35,094 bases of DNA. Source: an uncultured Gammaproteobacteria bacterium (lineage in GTDB: Bacteria > Pseudomonadota > Gammaproteobacteria > Berkiellales > Berkiellaceae). How positions within the stretch are numbered: position 1 is the stretch's first letter; every line of letters begins with the position of its first letter. This document shows positions 7,664-15,489 of the stretch, one piece after another. The notes beneath the pieces are model-generated. The model ran no database searches, had not been told where the DNA came from, and saw only the letters and a program-made list of their open reading frames with translations. The position numbers and the translations under genes are program-made. The stretch covers positions 1 to 35,094 of the forward strand of contig CADEEZ010000021.1 in NCBI GenBank assembly GCA_902826485.1, given 5' to 3'.

Positions 7664-9836
7664 GTGAAACTTCCATTACGTTAGGGAGTTGAGCAATTTT
7701 ATTTAAAACTTTACCCAAAGCATTTAAATCGGGGATTTCTATTGTTAAGTTAAATTGCGAGGCATTATCTAATTTATTGGTAAAGGTATTCACCCGTATA
7801 ATATTCACTTTTTCTACGGTTAAAATACTGGTAATGTCTCTCAATAAACCTTGTCTATCATAAGCACTGATTTGAATATCAACCGGATAGACAGAATGAC
7901 CTGTATCGCCCCAGGATACTTGAATTAATCTTATGTCACTTTCTTCTGAGGTATGAAGCACATTTAAACAATCTTGACGATGAATGGTTATACCTTTGCC
8001 TACAGTGATATAACCAATAATGGGATCACCAGGTAAGGGTTTGCAGCATTGAGCATATTGATATTTTAAATCTCCAACACCTTGAATTGTGATTTCAGAA
8101 CGGTGATGAATCACTCTAGATTTTGCCAAAATCGGCATTAATTCAGGCGCTAAATCCGCTTGGGGTGAAATAGCATTAATGATTTGAGAGGGTTTAAGTT
8201 CTCCTATCCCTAAAGCATTATACATATCTTCTAGGTTTTTAAAATTTAATTGCTGCGCAATTTTAACGAGCGGAACTTCTTCAACACCTAATCGTTTTAA
8301 TTCTTTGTTAATCAGCTCTTGGCCCGCTTGAACATTTTTCTCCCTGTCTAATTTTTTAAACCAAGCCAATACTTTGCTTTTGGCACGAGATGAAAATAAA
8401 TAACCCAAATGATGATTGATCCAATCTCGACTTGGACCTCCCTCTTTAATGGTAATAATTTCAACTTGATCGCCCGACTTTAAAGGTCGATTTAAAGGCA
8501 CCATTTGACCATGAATTTTTGCCCCTCGACAACGATGACCAATATCTGTATGCACTTGATACGCAAAATCAAGTGGTGTCGATCCTTTGGGTAAATCAAT
8601 CACTTTGCCTTTGGGGGTAAAAACATATACCCTATCTTCAAACAATTCTGATTTTAATGAATCGTCCACTGGCAAATTATCTACATTTTCTAAGATTTGA
8701 CGTAAAAAGACGAGTTTTTTCTGTAATTGCGGATCAGATTTACTTCCCTCTTTATAACGCCAATGTGCGGCAACACCCAATTCTGATTCTTGATGCATTT
8801 CAACCGTTCGAATTTGAACTTCTAAAGATTTACCATTAGGGCCAATAACCGCTGTATGTAAAGATCGATACCCATTTTCTTTGGGTGTGGCAATATAATC
8901 ATCAAATTCATGAGGAATGGGTTGCCACATAGAATGAACGATACCCAGTGCGGCATAACAATCTGAGATTTTATTGACCAATACACGCACAGCACGTACA
9001 TCATATATTTCTTTAAAATCTACCTCTTTATGCATCATTTTACGCCAGATGCTATAAATATGTTTTACGCGACCAACCACTTCACATGCCACCCCTTCTA
9101 GTTCAAGGGCTTGGTGTAAATCTTGTATTACCTGATTAATATATTGTTCACGATCCAGTCGTCTTTCATCTAATAATTGTGCGATTTGTTTATAAGCATG
9201 GGGTTCTATATAACGAAAAGCAAAATCCTCAAGCTCCCATTTAATTTGGCCAATGCCTAAACGGTTAGCCAGAGGCGCATAGATATCTCTGGTTTCGAGT
9301 GCAAGTTGTAACTTAATTTTGGGATCTAATGCATAACTTGCCCGAAGCGCACTAATACGCTCAGCTAATTTCACTAGAACAACGCGAACATCTTCAACCA
9401 CAGCCAACAACATTCTTCTTAAACTGTCACGTTGCTGCTCAGTACTTAAGGTATGCTCACGGGTGGTTTTCGATTGCGTTTCTGAAATCTGAGCCACACC
9501 TTCAATCAAGCTCACCACAGCTTGACCAAATTGTTTTTGAATAATTTCTATCGGTAACTGAGCATATTCAACTGAGAAATACAAAATGCTTGCCAGTAGC
9601 GTGTCAATATCAGGATGAAGGGTAGATAAAATTTCGGCACAAACCAAGCCTTGTCTTAGACAAGACTCTTTATAGGCTGTTAAATGATGCGCACCATAAT
9701 CAAAAGCAAGTGTACAAGCTTGGGTAAGCTTTTCTTTATCCCCTGCTTCTCTGTCTTCAGAAATTCGCTCTATCCAGTGAGCTAAATCGATTGCACCTTC
9801 TTTGGTTTTAGGCAGGTCGTCCCTTACTTTGACCAT
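7647..9836 (-). CDS. relA: GTP pyrophosphokinase RelA (monofunctional)
   Basis: Makes (p)ppGpp from GTP/GDP and ATP on starved ribosomes, giving the stringent response. Order in the 729-residue product: degenerate HD-like domain (about 60-180; the HD pair is lost, with HPDIDTLLASILYFSVEY in its place), synthetase (about 240-365, with GYRSLHTAV and the VQIRT segment), TGS (about 405-465), and a C-terminal ACT domain. The EFDD acidic motif just before YIATPK marks the monofunctional RelA class; bifunctional SpoT/Rel enzymes are basic there. The ATG at 9836 has GAGGA upstream. The gene overlaps rlmD (29 bp) and mazG (17 bp). In Legionella and Coxiella relatives, ppGpp drives the switch to the transmissive phase. 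Confidence 0.96.
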   Translation of the reverse strand: MVKVRDDLPKTKEGAIDLAHWIERISEDREAGDKEKLTQACTLAFDYGAHHLTAYKESCLRQGLVCAEILSTLHPDIDTLLASILYFSVEYAQLPIEIIQKQFGQAVVSLIEGVAQISETQSKTTREHTLSTEQQRDSLRRMLLAVVEDVRVVLVKLAERISALRASYALDPKIKLQLALETRDIYAPLANRLGIGQIKWELEDFAFRYIEPHAYKQIAQLLDERRLDREQYINQVIQDLHQALELEGVACEVVGRVKHIYSIWRKMMHKEVDFKEIYDVRAVRVLVNKISDCYAALGIVHSMWQPIPHEFDDYIATPKENGYRSLHTAVIGPNGKSLEVQIRTVEMHQESELGVAAHWRYKEGSKSDPQLQKKLVFLRQILENVDNLPVDDSLKSELFEDRVYVFTPKGKVIDLPKGSTPLDFAYQVHTDIGHRCRGAKIHGQMVPLNRPLKSGDQVEIITIKEGGPSRDWINHHLGYLFSSRAKSKVLAWFKKLDREKNVQAGQELINKELKRLGVEEVPLVKIAQQLNFKNLEDMYNALGIGELKPSQIINAISPQADLAPELMPILAKSRVIHHRSEITIQGVGDLKYQYAQCCKPLPGDPIIGYITVGKGITIHRQDCLNVLHTSEESDIRLIQVSWGDTGHSVYPVDIQISAYDRQGLLRDITSILTVEKVNIIRVNTFTNKLDNASQFNLTIEIPDLNALGKVLNKIAQLPNVMEVSRAKSI

Positions 9837-11235
9837 TTTTTCCTCTTTTATTCCCTTTGTGGGTAAATAATGCCATGGTTTCAATGTGATGGGTATGAGG
9901 AAACATATCCATGATCCCAATGTGGGTCAACTCATAATTTTTATTATTAAGTAAAATGCCAGCATCTCTCGCAAACGAAGCCGGTGAACAAGAAACGTAT
10001 AATATTTTATTGGGAGCCCACCGCTCAATGCGTTCACAAACTTCTTTTGCCCCTGAACGAGGCGGATCGATTAATAAGACATCTACCTTATCTATCCAGG
10101 GCTGTGGGGATTCTAATGTTTTGATATCAAATAAATTCGCCACATGAAATTCTGTTTTGTCAGCTAATTGATTTTTAGCTGCGTTATGCTTTGCCTTGAC
10201 TATTAACTTAGCTTCACCTTCAACGCCAATCACTTTGCCGGCCTTTAAAGCTAAGCCTAGTGTAAAGTTACCCAACCCACAAAATAAATCAATGACTTTA
10301 TCCGTTTCTTCTAAAGCCAACCAAGACAGCGCCTGATTGATCATTTTTTGATTAATACCGGCATGAATTTGGGTAAAATCAAGGGGATGGAAATCAAAAG
10401 CTAATTTTTTATTATCGATATTTAGCGAATAAGTCAGCAAATTTTCGGTATCTTCAGGCACCGTTAAAATAGGATAAATCTGATAGACAGAACCCGGTTT
10501 ACCTGGTTGTAAATAAATATCTAATTGATTCTCTTGTCCAAAAACCTTAAGTAAATCTATATCTTCGGTAGATAAAGGCTTCAGATGCCTAAACACCAGT
10601 GCCACTTGCGCCACTTCCGGGCGCTCATGCTCACCTACCGCCATTTCTATTTGAGGTATGGCATCCTTAATCGATAAACTCATGATTAAGGTTTTAATGG
10701 CTTCTAAGCGCTGCCCAACGGCAGGAAATAAAATAGGACAGATACTCAGTTTGGCTAATTTGTTGCTGGCACGTTCTCTAAAGCCCACATACATGGTATT
10801 TTTTTTGCCATCCCATTTGACCCCAATACGCGCTTTTCGACGATACCCGGTATTATCAGACAACAAAGGACTCATCCATTGAGCCTCTGAAAATTCCAGT
10901 TGGCTAATTTGAATTAATAAGCTTTTTAACGTTTCTTGTTTAAATTTAATTTGATCAGGATGGCTGATGTGCTGTAACTGACAACCGCCGCATAAACCAA
11001 AATGTTGGCAATGTGGCTCAATGCGTTGTGGACTAATTTGTTTAAGCTCAATCACCACCGCTTCTTCATAGCGACGATGGCGCTTCATGACTCTTACGGT
11101 GGCGGTTTCATCTGGCAAGGCCCCTAATACAAATACTTTTTTGCCATCTTGACGAGAGGCAATGCCTATTCCTTCATGGGTTAAGGCAGTAATATTCAGG
11201 ATTTCTTCAGATTCTTGGCTTAAATCAGCTTTCAT
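9808..11235 (-). CDS. rlmD: 23S rRNA (uracil-1939-C5)-methyltransferase RlmD
   Basis: SAM-dependent enzyme that methylates U1939 of 23S rRNA. In the 475-residue product an N-terminal TRAM domain (about 10-68) is followed by the iron-sulfur cysteines C76, C82 and C85 (CQHFGLCGGC). The methyltransferase core has DLFCGLGNFTLGLA, DPPRSG and the catalytic Cys in VSCSPASFARD at about residue 417. The basic tail (HKGNKRGKNGQSKGRPA) is encoded where the gene overlaps the start of relA. rlmD upstream of relA-mazG is also the E. coli order. The upstream region is shared with the divergent HEPN/MNT pair. Confidence 0.96.
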   Translation of the reverse strand: MKADLSQESEEILNITALTHEGIGIASRQDGKKVFVLGALPDETATVRVMKRHRRYEEAVVIELKQISPQRIEPHCQHFGLCGGCQLQHISHPDQIKFKQETLKSLLIQISQLEFSEAQWMSPLLSDNTGYRRKARIGVKWDGKKNTMYVGFRERASNKLAKLSICPILFPAVGQRLEAIKTLIMSLSIKDAIPQIEMAVGEHERPEVAQVALVFRHLKPLSTEDIDLLKVFGQENQLDIYLQPGKPGSVYQIYPILTVPEDTENLLTYSLNIDNKKLAFDFHPLDFTQIHAGINQKMINQALSWLALEETDKVIDLFCGLGNFTLGLALKAGKVIGVEGEAKLIVKAKHNAAKNQLADKTEFHVANLFDIKTLESPQPWIDKVDVLLIDPPRSGAKEVCERIERWAPNKILYVSCSPASFARDAGILLNNKNYELTHIGIMDMFPHTHHIETMALFTHKGNKRGKNGQSKGRPA

Positions 11236-11317
11236 AATTTGGCACTCTTCTAACTTAGCTGTTTGAATTAAGTTATTTTACCTTATATTCTAGCGATTCT
11301 CTATAATGTTGATTAAC

Positions 11318-11345
11318 TTGATTGCAAAATGCAATACTGTAAAAT
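11318..11345 (+). promoter_or_regulatory. Candidate promoter of the HEPN/MNT pair
   Basis: TTGATT (11318-11323), a 16-base spacer and TAAAAT (11340-11345), placed so that transcription would start just before the palindrome at 11376-11388. Confidence 0.4.
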
Positions 11346-11375
11346 ATTCTTTATTTTAGCCAAAAAACTAGCATC

Positions 11376-11388
11376 TGCGCACTGCGCA
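11376..11388. promoter_or_regulatory. 13-bp palindrome, candidate operator
   Basis: Two copies of the self-complementary hexamer TGCGCA separated by one C, 14 bases before the HEPN reading frame. The position suits an autoregulatory site of a toxin-antitoxin operon; regulator and binding are inferred. Confidence 0.4.
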
Positions 11389-11402
11389 AGTGAATGTGAG
11401 GA

Positions 11403-11822
11403 ATGATGCCTATCATTATGACCGAAAACTTGTTGAGATCTATACAAACATTGGAAAAATCCTATGAGCTTTTATTAGTAGCAGACAAATCTTCTATAGA
11501 ATATGAAATATATAGAAACTCTACTATTAAATGTTTTGAAATTGTTCTAGAGCTCACCGCAAAATTACTCGGAAAAAAGATTAAACCCTATTTTGCTTCT
11601 TCTAAAGAAGCAGATAGGCTAAATTATAAAGACATCTTCAGACATGCACTAAAACATGGTTTATTAAAAGAAGATATTGTAAGCAGATGGTTTATTTATA
11701 GAGACAATCGAAACGATACTGCCCATAATTATGGAGAAAGCTTTGCTGAAGATACGTTAAAATTATTAAGCAGTTTTATTCAAGATGCAAAAACAATACG
11801 CGAGATCATCGCGAATGACTAA
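11403..11822 (+). CDS. hepT: HEPN-domain toxin (HI0074/HepT-like)
   Basis: A 139-residue all-helical protein of the nucleotidyltransferase-substrate-binding HI0074 type. It carries RNDTAHNY at residues 103-110, an exact RX4HXY motif; in HepT toxins the Arg and His are needed for RNase activity and the Tyr is the site modified by the partner. The next gene overlaps it by 8 bp and encodes that partner. Start uncertain: ATGs at 11403, 11406 and 11418 are all in frame and GAGGA at 11398-11402 sits too close to the first. The pair forms a type VII HEPN/MNT toxin-antitoxin module. Toxicity itself is inferred from the family. Confidence 0.85.
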   Translation: MMPIIMTENLLRSIQTLEKSYELLLVADKSSIEYEIYRNSTIKCFEIVLELTAKLLGKKIKPYFASSKEADRLNYKDIFRHALKHGLLKEDIVSRWFIYRDNRNDTAHNYGESFAEDTLKLLSSFIQDAKTIREIIAND

Positions 11823-12117
11823 ATTAAATGTTTCGCCTTTGGTCTTGCAAGAAATACAAAGTATTATGAAAAATTTATACCCTGAAGCTATCGTTTGGGC
11901 CTATGGTAGCAGGCTTAATGGAGAAGCTCATGAAGGAAGCGATTTAGATTTAGTTATTATCACCTTTGGAAATAAAATGGGCGAACTCAGTAAAGTAAGA
12001 AATGCCTTCACTGAAAGTAATATTCCTTTTTTAATAGATCTTCATTATTGGCCTGATTTACCTGAATCCTTTCAGAATGAAATAGAAAAAAATTATGTGA
12101 TTGTCTGTGGAAATTAA
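11815..12117 (+). CDS. mntA: MNT-type minimal nucleotidyltransferase antitoxin
   Basis: A 100-residue minimal nucleotidyltransferase. It shows the active-site pattern GSX10DXD exactly: G31-S32, then D43 and D45 (GSRLNGEAHEGSDLD), with a third candidate metal ligand, D75, in FLIDLHYW. In characterised pairs this enzyme adds AMP units to the Tyr of the HEPN partner and silences it. The ATG at 11815 lies inside the end of the HEPN gene (8-bp overlap), which suggests translational coupling. Its stop codon overlaps the end of the convergent DUF192 gene. Confidence 0.85.
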   Translation: MTKLNVSPLVLQEIQSIMKNLYPEAIVWAYGSRLNGEAHEGSDLDLVIITFGNKMGELSKVRNAFTESNIPFLIDLHYWPDLPESFQNEIEKNYVIVCGN

Positions 12118-12629
12118 ATAAGTCGGCAGGTTGTTTTTATAAGCTTTGCCCCAACTCCTAGGCCATGTTGTTCAAATTGACCTTTTGGGAGCTCCAAAGC
12201 GTATCTAATAGGTTTTGTTGAGGGATGCAAGTCCTCAGACTCGGGTACGAGTGCTTCAATGGCAAATAAGCGCCCCTCTTCGGATATAAACCCAACAGAT
12301 AATGGCACGTATGTGTCCTTCATCCAAAAGCGAGCAATGCTAGGCGGCTCAAAAGAAAACAACATGCCTACCCCAGCATCCTGACGATTCGATAGGCCCT
12401 TCTTTCGTTGTTCTGTTGTTCTGGCAATAGGAATGTCGTGAAGCTGAATATTTCCCGTAAAAAATAAATCACAAACTTCTGTTTTTTTAGGAAGTTCAGA
12501 AGCTTGTGCTTGGTGTATCGCAAGTAGACAGATAAAAAACTGAGCAGTCATTATAAACGCGATAATACTTCTCAAAGATACTTGAAATATATAAGTTTGG
12601 TTAAGGAACTTGTATTTATTGCTAATCAT
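12114..12629 (-). CDS. Secreted DUF192-family protein
   Basis: A 171-residue protein with a hydrophobic export signal (roughly residues 20-42, ending HQAQA before SELPKK). The DUF192 domain follows: ARTTEQRKKGLSNRQ, GMLFSF, FWMKDTYVPLSVGFIS, and an ALELPKGQFEQHGLGVGAKL end. These match the family core (MxxTxxxRxxGLmxR, FWMKnT, vLElpaG). Predicted periplasmic; function of the family is unknown. The ATG at 12629 has no clear ribosome site, and the ATG at 12551 would still leave a short signal peptide. Convergent with the HEPN/MNT pair, with a 4-bp overlap. Confidence 0.85.
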   Translation of the reverse strand: MISNKYKFLNQTYIFQVSLRSIIAFIMTAQFFICLLAIHQAQASELPKKTEVCDLFFTGNIQLHDIPIARTTEQRKKGLSNRQDAGVGMLFSFEPPSIARFWMKDTYVPLSVGFISEEGRLFAIEALVPESEDLHPSTKPIRYALELPKGQFEQHGLGVGAKLIKTTCRLI

Positions 12630-12686
12630 TATTACATTTTAATACAAAACTTCTGTTTCAAAAAATATTAAATAATCCTGATTGAT

Positions 12687-12808
12687 AAATCCCCCCGCCA
12701 TCCTTCGGCTGTCGGACCCCTCGTATCTTAGGGACATAATCATGGAAACATGGTTATGTCCCTAAGATACGAGGGGGTCGCGAGCTTCCAGCGAGCGAGG
12801 GGATTTTT
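12687..12808. repeat. Palindromic element with 29-bp hairpin and GAAA loop
   Basis: The core arms 12716-12744 and 12749-12778 pair almost perfectly (one G:T pair, one bulged G) around the tetraloop GAAA at 12745-12748. The ends also match as inverted repeats: AAATCCCC at 12687-12694 and GGGGATTT at 12799-12806. It contains no gene. The structure suggests a non-autonomous, MITE-like or REP-like element, or a highly structured RNA when transcribed. It sits between the DUF192 gene start and the ankyrin gene end. Confidence 0.7.
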
Positions 12809-12815
12809 AAATTGG

Positions 12816-13916
12816 TTAAGGTATTTTATATTTTTTAATGTCTCTTCCACGTTCATTCAAATGCCTTGGCGCCTTTCTTTTTACTCCACGTTCTTCAAGA
12901 GAAAAAACACATGTGGGCGGGAAAAAAAAATCTTGAGGATCTTCCAAAGATAATACGGCGAAACTTTTAGTTATTAGGCATTCATTTATATTACGTTTCT
13001 TGATCTCTCTTTTAGGATCATCCAGCTGTTTTACGGCTTTCCTTTTTATGCCTCGTTGATCCCCATCAAAAAGATCTGCCGAAGGAGCTGAAGGTTGAAA
13101 AATAGGAAAAGCAGCATTCAAAGACAATGTTGAAAAATTTTGCATGATTGAATCTTCATCAAACATTTCTTCATCCTGGTTTTCTCCAATCAAAAATTCC
13201 TGACATAAGGGCACAGCAGGTAAAAATTCTGACAGATCGGGATAAATTTTCGGCGTAGGCGTTCTAATCAAAAGCCCTATTCGCCAACTTTTTGATAAGG
13301 CATCAAGAACAGCAGGATCTTCGCTCTTTTTTGCCCAATCGAATACTGTCTCATTTTCAAAATTTTTAATATTAATATCTGCATTATTTGTAAGCAATAG
13401 TTCAATCATCTTAACATTGTCATACATCACCGCATACATCAAAGCGGTATTGCCTTTATAATCTCTGTAATTTACATTAATTTTTTTAGTATTCATTAAC
13501 ACTTGAGCTTCTTCAGGTTTCTCTTTAATTGCAGCAGAAATCATCGCCGCATTAATCATATCCACTGACATATATTGGCCATAATTTTTCATTAAAAAAT
13601 AAAAGGTATTCTTAAGTTGATCATGCCACAAGGTTAACATCAATGCATTGTATCCCAACCGATCAGTATCACATAAAGTAAATATATTATGCTTAAGAAA
13701 AACGGATATTGTTTTATGATTACCCGCTTTCACCGCAAATAAAAATGGCGTCATGCCATTTGGGCAAGTTATATTTATATCGGCACCACACTGAATTAAT
13801 ATTTCAATCAATTCGCTGCTGCCATTATTTTTGGCAAGGTTCATTAAACGCGCATTTTTTTCTTCTGGAAGTAATTGTGCATACAAAACATCAAAACTTG
13901 AATAATGCGAATCCAT
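12816..13916 (-). CDS. Ankyrin-repeat protein with two C-terminal NLS-like modules
   Basis: A 366-residue protein without a signal peptide. Ankyrin repeats fill about residues 22-215 (SSELIEILIQCGADINITCPNG, NGMTPFLFAVKAGNH, KGNTALMYAVMYDNVKMIELL, NADINIKNFEN). After a Pro-rich linker, residues of about 258-310 and 316-365 form two diverged copies of one unit: F-x-x-LSL, an aromatic/Pro stretch, then RGIKRKA...REIKKR and RGVKRKA...RDIKKYK. Each basic part looks like a bipartite nuclear localisation signal. Ankyrin proteins are a common class of host-acting effectors in Legionellales; nuclear targeting is inferred. The ATG at 13916 follows AGG at good spacing. An alternative is a DNA- or RNA-binding role of the basic tails inside the bacterium. 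Confidence 0.8.
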   Translation of the reverse strand: MDSHYSSFDVLYAQLLPEEKNARLMNLAKNNGSSELIEILIQCGADINITCPNGMTPFLFAVKAGNHKTISVFLKHNIFTLCDTDRLGYNALMLTLWHDQLKNTFYFLMKNYGQYMSVDMINAAMISAAIKEKPEEAQVLMNTKKINVNYRDYKGNTALMYAVMYDNVKMIELLLTNNADINIKNFENETVFDWAKKSEDPAVLDALSKSWRIGLLIRTPTPKIYPDLSEFLPAVPLCQEFLIGENQDEEMFDEDSIMQNFSTLSLNAAFPIFQPSAPSADLFDGDQRGIKRKAVKQLDDPKREIKKRNINECLITKSFAVLSLEDPQDFFFPPTCVFSLEERGVKRKAPRHLNERGRDIKKYKIP

Positions 13917-14028
13917 TTTATACCTACTAAATCATGGTTATATATAATAAGATTGATTTTAAAGAAATAAACCTAATAAACATAGGAATCATTGACGAGC
14001 TGTCATATTAATACGACGAATAACAATA

Positions 14029-14065
14029 TTTAACGATTTGCTAGTTGGTTAGCTTTTTCGTTAAA
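14029..14065. repeat. Nested inverted repeat at the 3' end of the small membrane gene
   Basis: TTTAACGA (14029-14036) pairs with TCGTTAAA (14058-14065), and inside it GCTA (14040-14043) pairs with TAGC (14050-14053). It includes the stop codon of the 14061-14354 gene. It could end that transcript, but there is no long T-run. Confidence 0.4.
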
Positions 14066-14354
14066 TTGGTAAATCAGGCGCGGGTGGAATCGGTTTGCCA
14101 GGAATCAGTTTTATGGTCGACTCTGGTTCAGATTCATTAATTGCATCTTGCAAGCTAGCCTCTTCTGCTGAAAGTGCATCAGCGGGGTCTGCATCAAGTT
14201 CTGGGTTGGGTTGAATGCGACTGCGAAAATCACTGTTCCATTTACAACCACCGGTTCCTAAGACATTACAAGCTAAAAAAGCATATATAAGTAATGTATA
14301 AAATATCAGCTTATTGTTTCTGGCACGAGCCATTTTTGTTCGCTTGCTTGGCAT
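14061..14354 (-). CDS. Small membrane-anchored or lipoprotein-like protein
   Basis: A 97-residue protein, not recognised. Basic N-terminus (PSKRTKMARARNNK), one hydrophobic segment (about residues 17-33, ending in AFLAC or LGTGGC, either of which could be a loose lipobox), then an acidic, Pro-rich, low-complexity tail (ELDADPADALSAEEAS, IPPAPDLPI). Predicted to be anchored in the inner membrane with the tail in the periplasm, or to be a lipoprotein. The ATG at 14354 is preferred; a TTG at 14387 would extend it. It is divergent from the binding-protein/BarA operon. Confidence 0.55.
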   Translation of the reverse strand: MPSKRTKMARARNNKLIFYTLLIYAFLACNVLGTGGCKWNSDFRSRIQPNPELDADPADALSAEEASLQDAINESEPESTIKLIPGKPIPPAPDLPI

Positions 14355-14421
14355 AATTACTCTGATATCACTTAATTTTTGCGTCAATAAATATAGTTTA
14401 GCACCTAAATAAGTATATGAC

Positions 14422-15489
14422 TTGAATAATACCTTCAGCCAAGGTATATATCTGCTTGCGGAAACTTCTTTTTATTTATTTAATTTGTTGGTGAACTGTT
14501 TGCCAAATTTAATTGCTTTACTAAGTTATATACTTATTGTCTGTATATTTCCTCAGGCTATGGCCCAAGGTCACCACTACAAAATTGCGATTCTGACTGA
14601 ACCACATCATTTTGAATTAAGTAATCTTATTCAAGAAACTTTATATAAATCACCAAATCATAAATCAAGAATTACGCGATTTGAGCCTAAACCCATACTT
14701 ACGCAAAATCAATTAGAACAACTTAAACAAAAATTTGATTTAGTCTTAGCAATAGGGCCCAAATCATTGCATTATTATTTTGAATCTAAACCTTTTGATT
14801 ATCCTTTACCGGTTGTCAGTATTTTATCTAGGCCCTCTGAGTTAGATAAAATCTTAAAAGACCTCACGCCACAACAAATTGCTGTTAATAATGTCGTTCA
14901 GCTTTACTTAGATCAGCCTCTTTACAGACAATTGAATTTAATTAGAACACTTTGTCAACAATCTAAATGCATTGGATCTATTGGTATTGCCCTTGGCCCC
15001 TCTTCTAAAAACTACCGAAAAGAGCTTGAAAAATTAGCGGAAAATAATCAGATCCCCATTAATATTGTCGAAATAAATCCTCAACTTCATCCAGTTGAAA
15101 ATATGCATCATTTGCTCAAAGAATCGATGATGCTGCTCGCCATTCCAGATGAAACAATATTTAATTCACGTACGGGTCGAGGGCTGCTGCTCAGCAGTTA
15201 TCATAATAAAACCCCGATTATTGGCTACTCAAAAACCTATGTAAACCATGGTGCATTGGCTGCTGTTTACACCTCTCCTAAACAACTGGCAGAAGAAACG
15301 GCTCATTTAATGCTTGACACACTCTCTCGCCCCCTCCCTTTTCCCGCAAAAGGCATCTACAGTAAAGATTTTTCTGTGGCAATCAATCCTCAAGTGGCTA
15401 AATCAATGGGCTTCATCCTAAAAACAGAAAACGAAATTAAACAACATATGTTGTCACTTGAAATGAAAGAGCTGCCGCATGGTCAATGA
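14422..15489 (+). CDS. ABC-transporter substrate-binding-like protein (PF04392 type)
   Basis: A 355-residue protein with a hydrophobic export segment (about residues 29-46, ending PQAMA before QGHHY), then a periplasmic binding-protein-like fold: YKIAILTE at the start of lobe 1, FDLVLAIGPKSLHYY, PVVSILSRPSE, SIGIALGPSSKNYRKELE, and TPIIGYSKTYVNHGALAAVYTSP near the end. This pattern fits the ABC substrate-binding (TrpX-like) family, but no permease or ATPase gene is adjacent. It overlaps the BarA/LetS kinase gene by 11 bp, so it probably supplies a ligand-sensing partner (inference). The assigned start is a TTG with no clear ribosome site; a GTG at 14491 is another option. Confidence 0.7.
   Translation: MNNTFSQGIYLLAETSFYLFNLLVNCLPNLIALLSYILIVCIFPQAMAQGHHYKIAILTEPHHFELSNLIQETLYKSPNHKSRITRFEPKPILTQNQLEQLKQKFDLVLAIGPKSLHYYFESKPFDYPLPVVSILSRPSELDKILKDLTPQQIAVNNVVQLYLDQPLYRQLNLIRTLCQQSKCIGSIGIALGPSSKNYRKELEKLAENNQIPINIVEINPQLHPVENMHHLLKESMMLLAIPDETIFNSRTGRGLLLSSYHNKTPIIGYSKTYVNHGALAAVYTSPKQLAEETAHLMLDTLSRPLPFPAKGIYSKDFSVAINPQVAKSMGFILKTENEIKQHMLSLEMKELPHGQ

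Noticed and set aside
12716..12778. Long hairpin as an intrinsic terminator of the ankyrin gene
   Set aside because: No T-run next to the stem and the arm length is far beyond normal terminators; repeat element preferred.
12750..12953. Open frame of 67 codons starting inside the long hairpin
   Set aside because: Runs from the palindromic element into the antisense of the ankyrin gene; no support.
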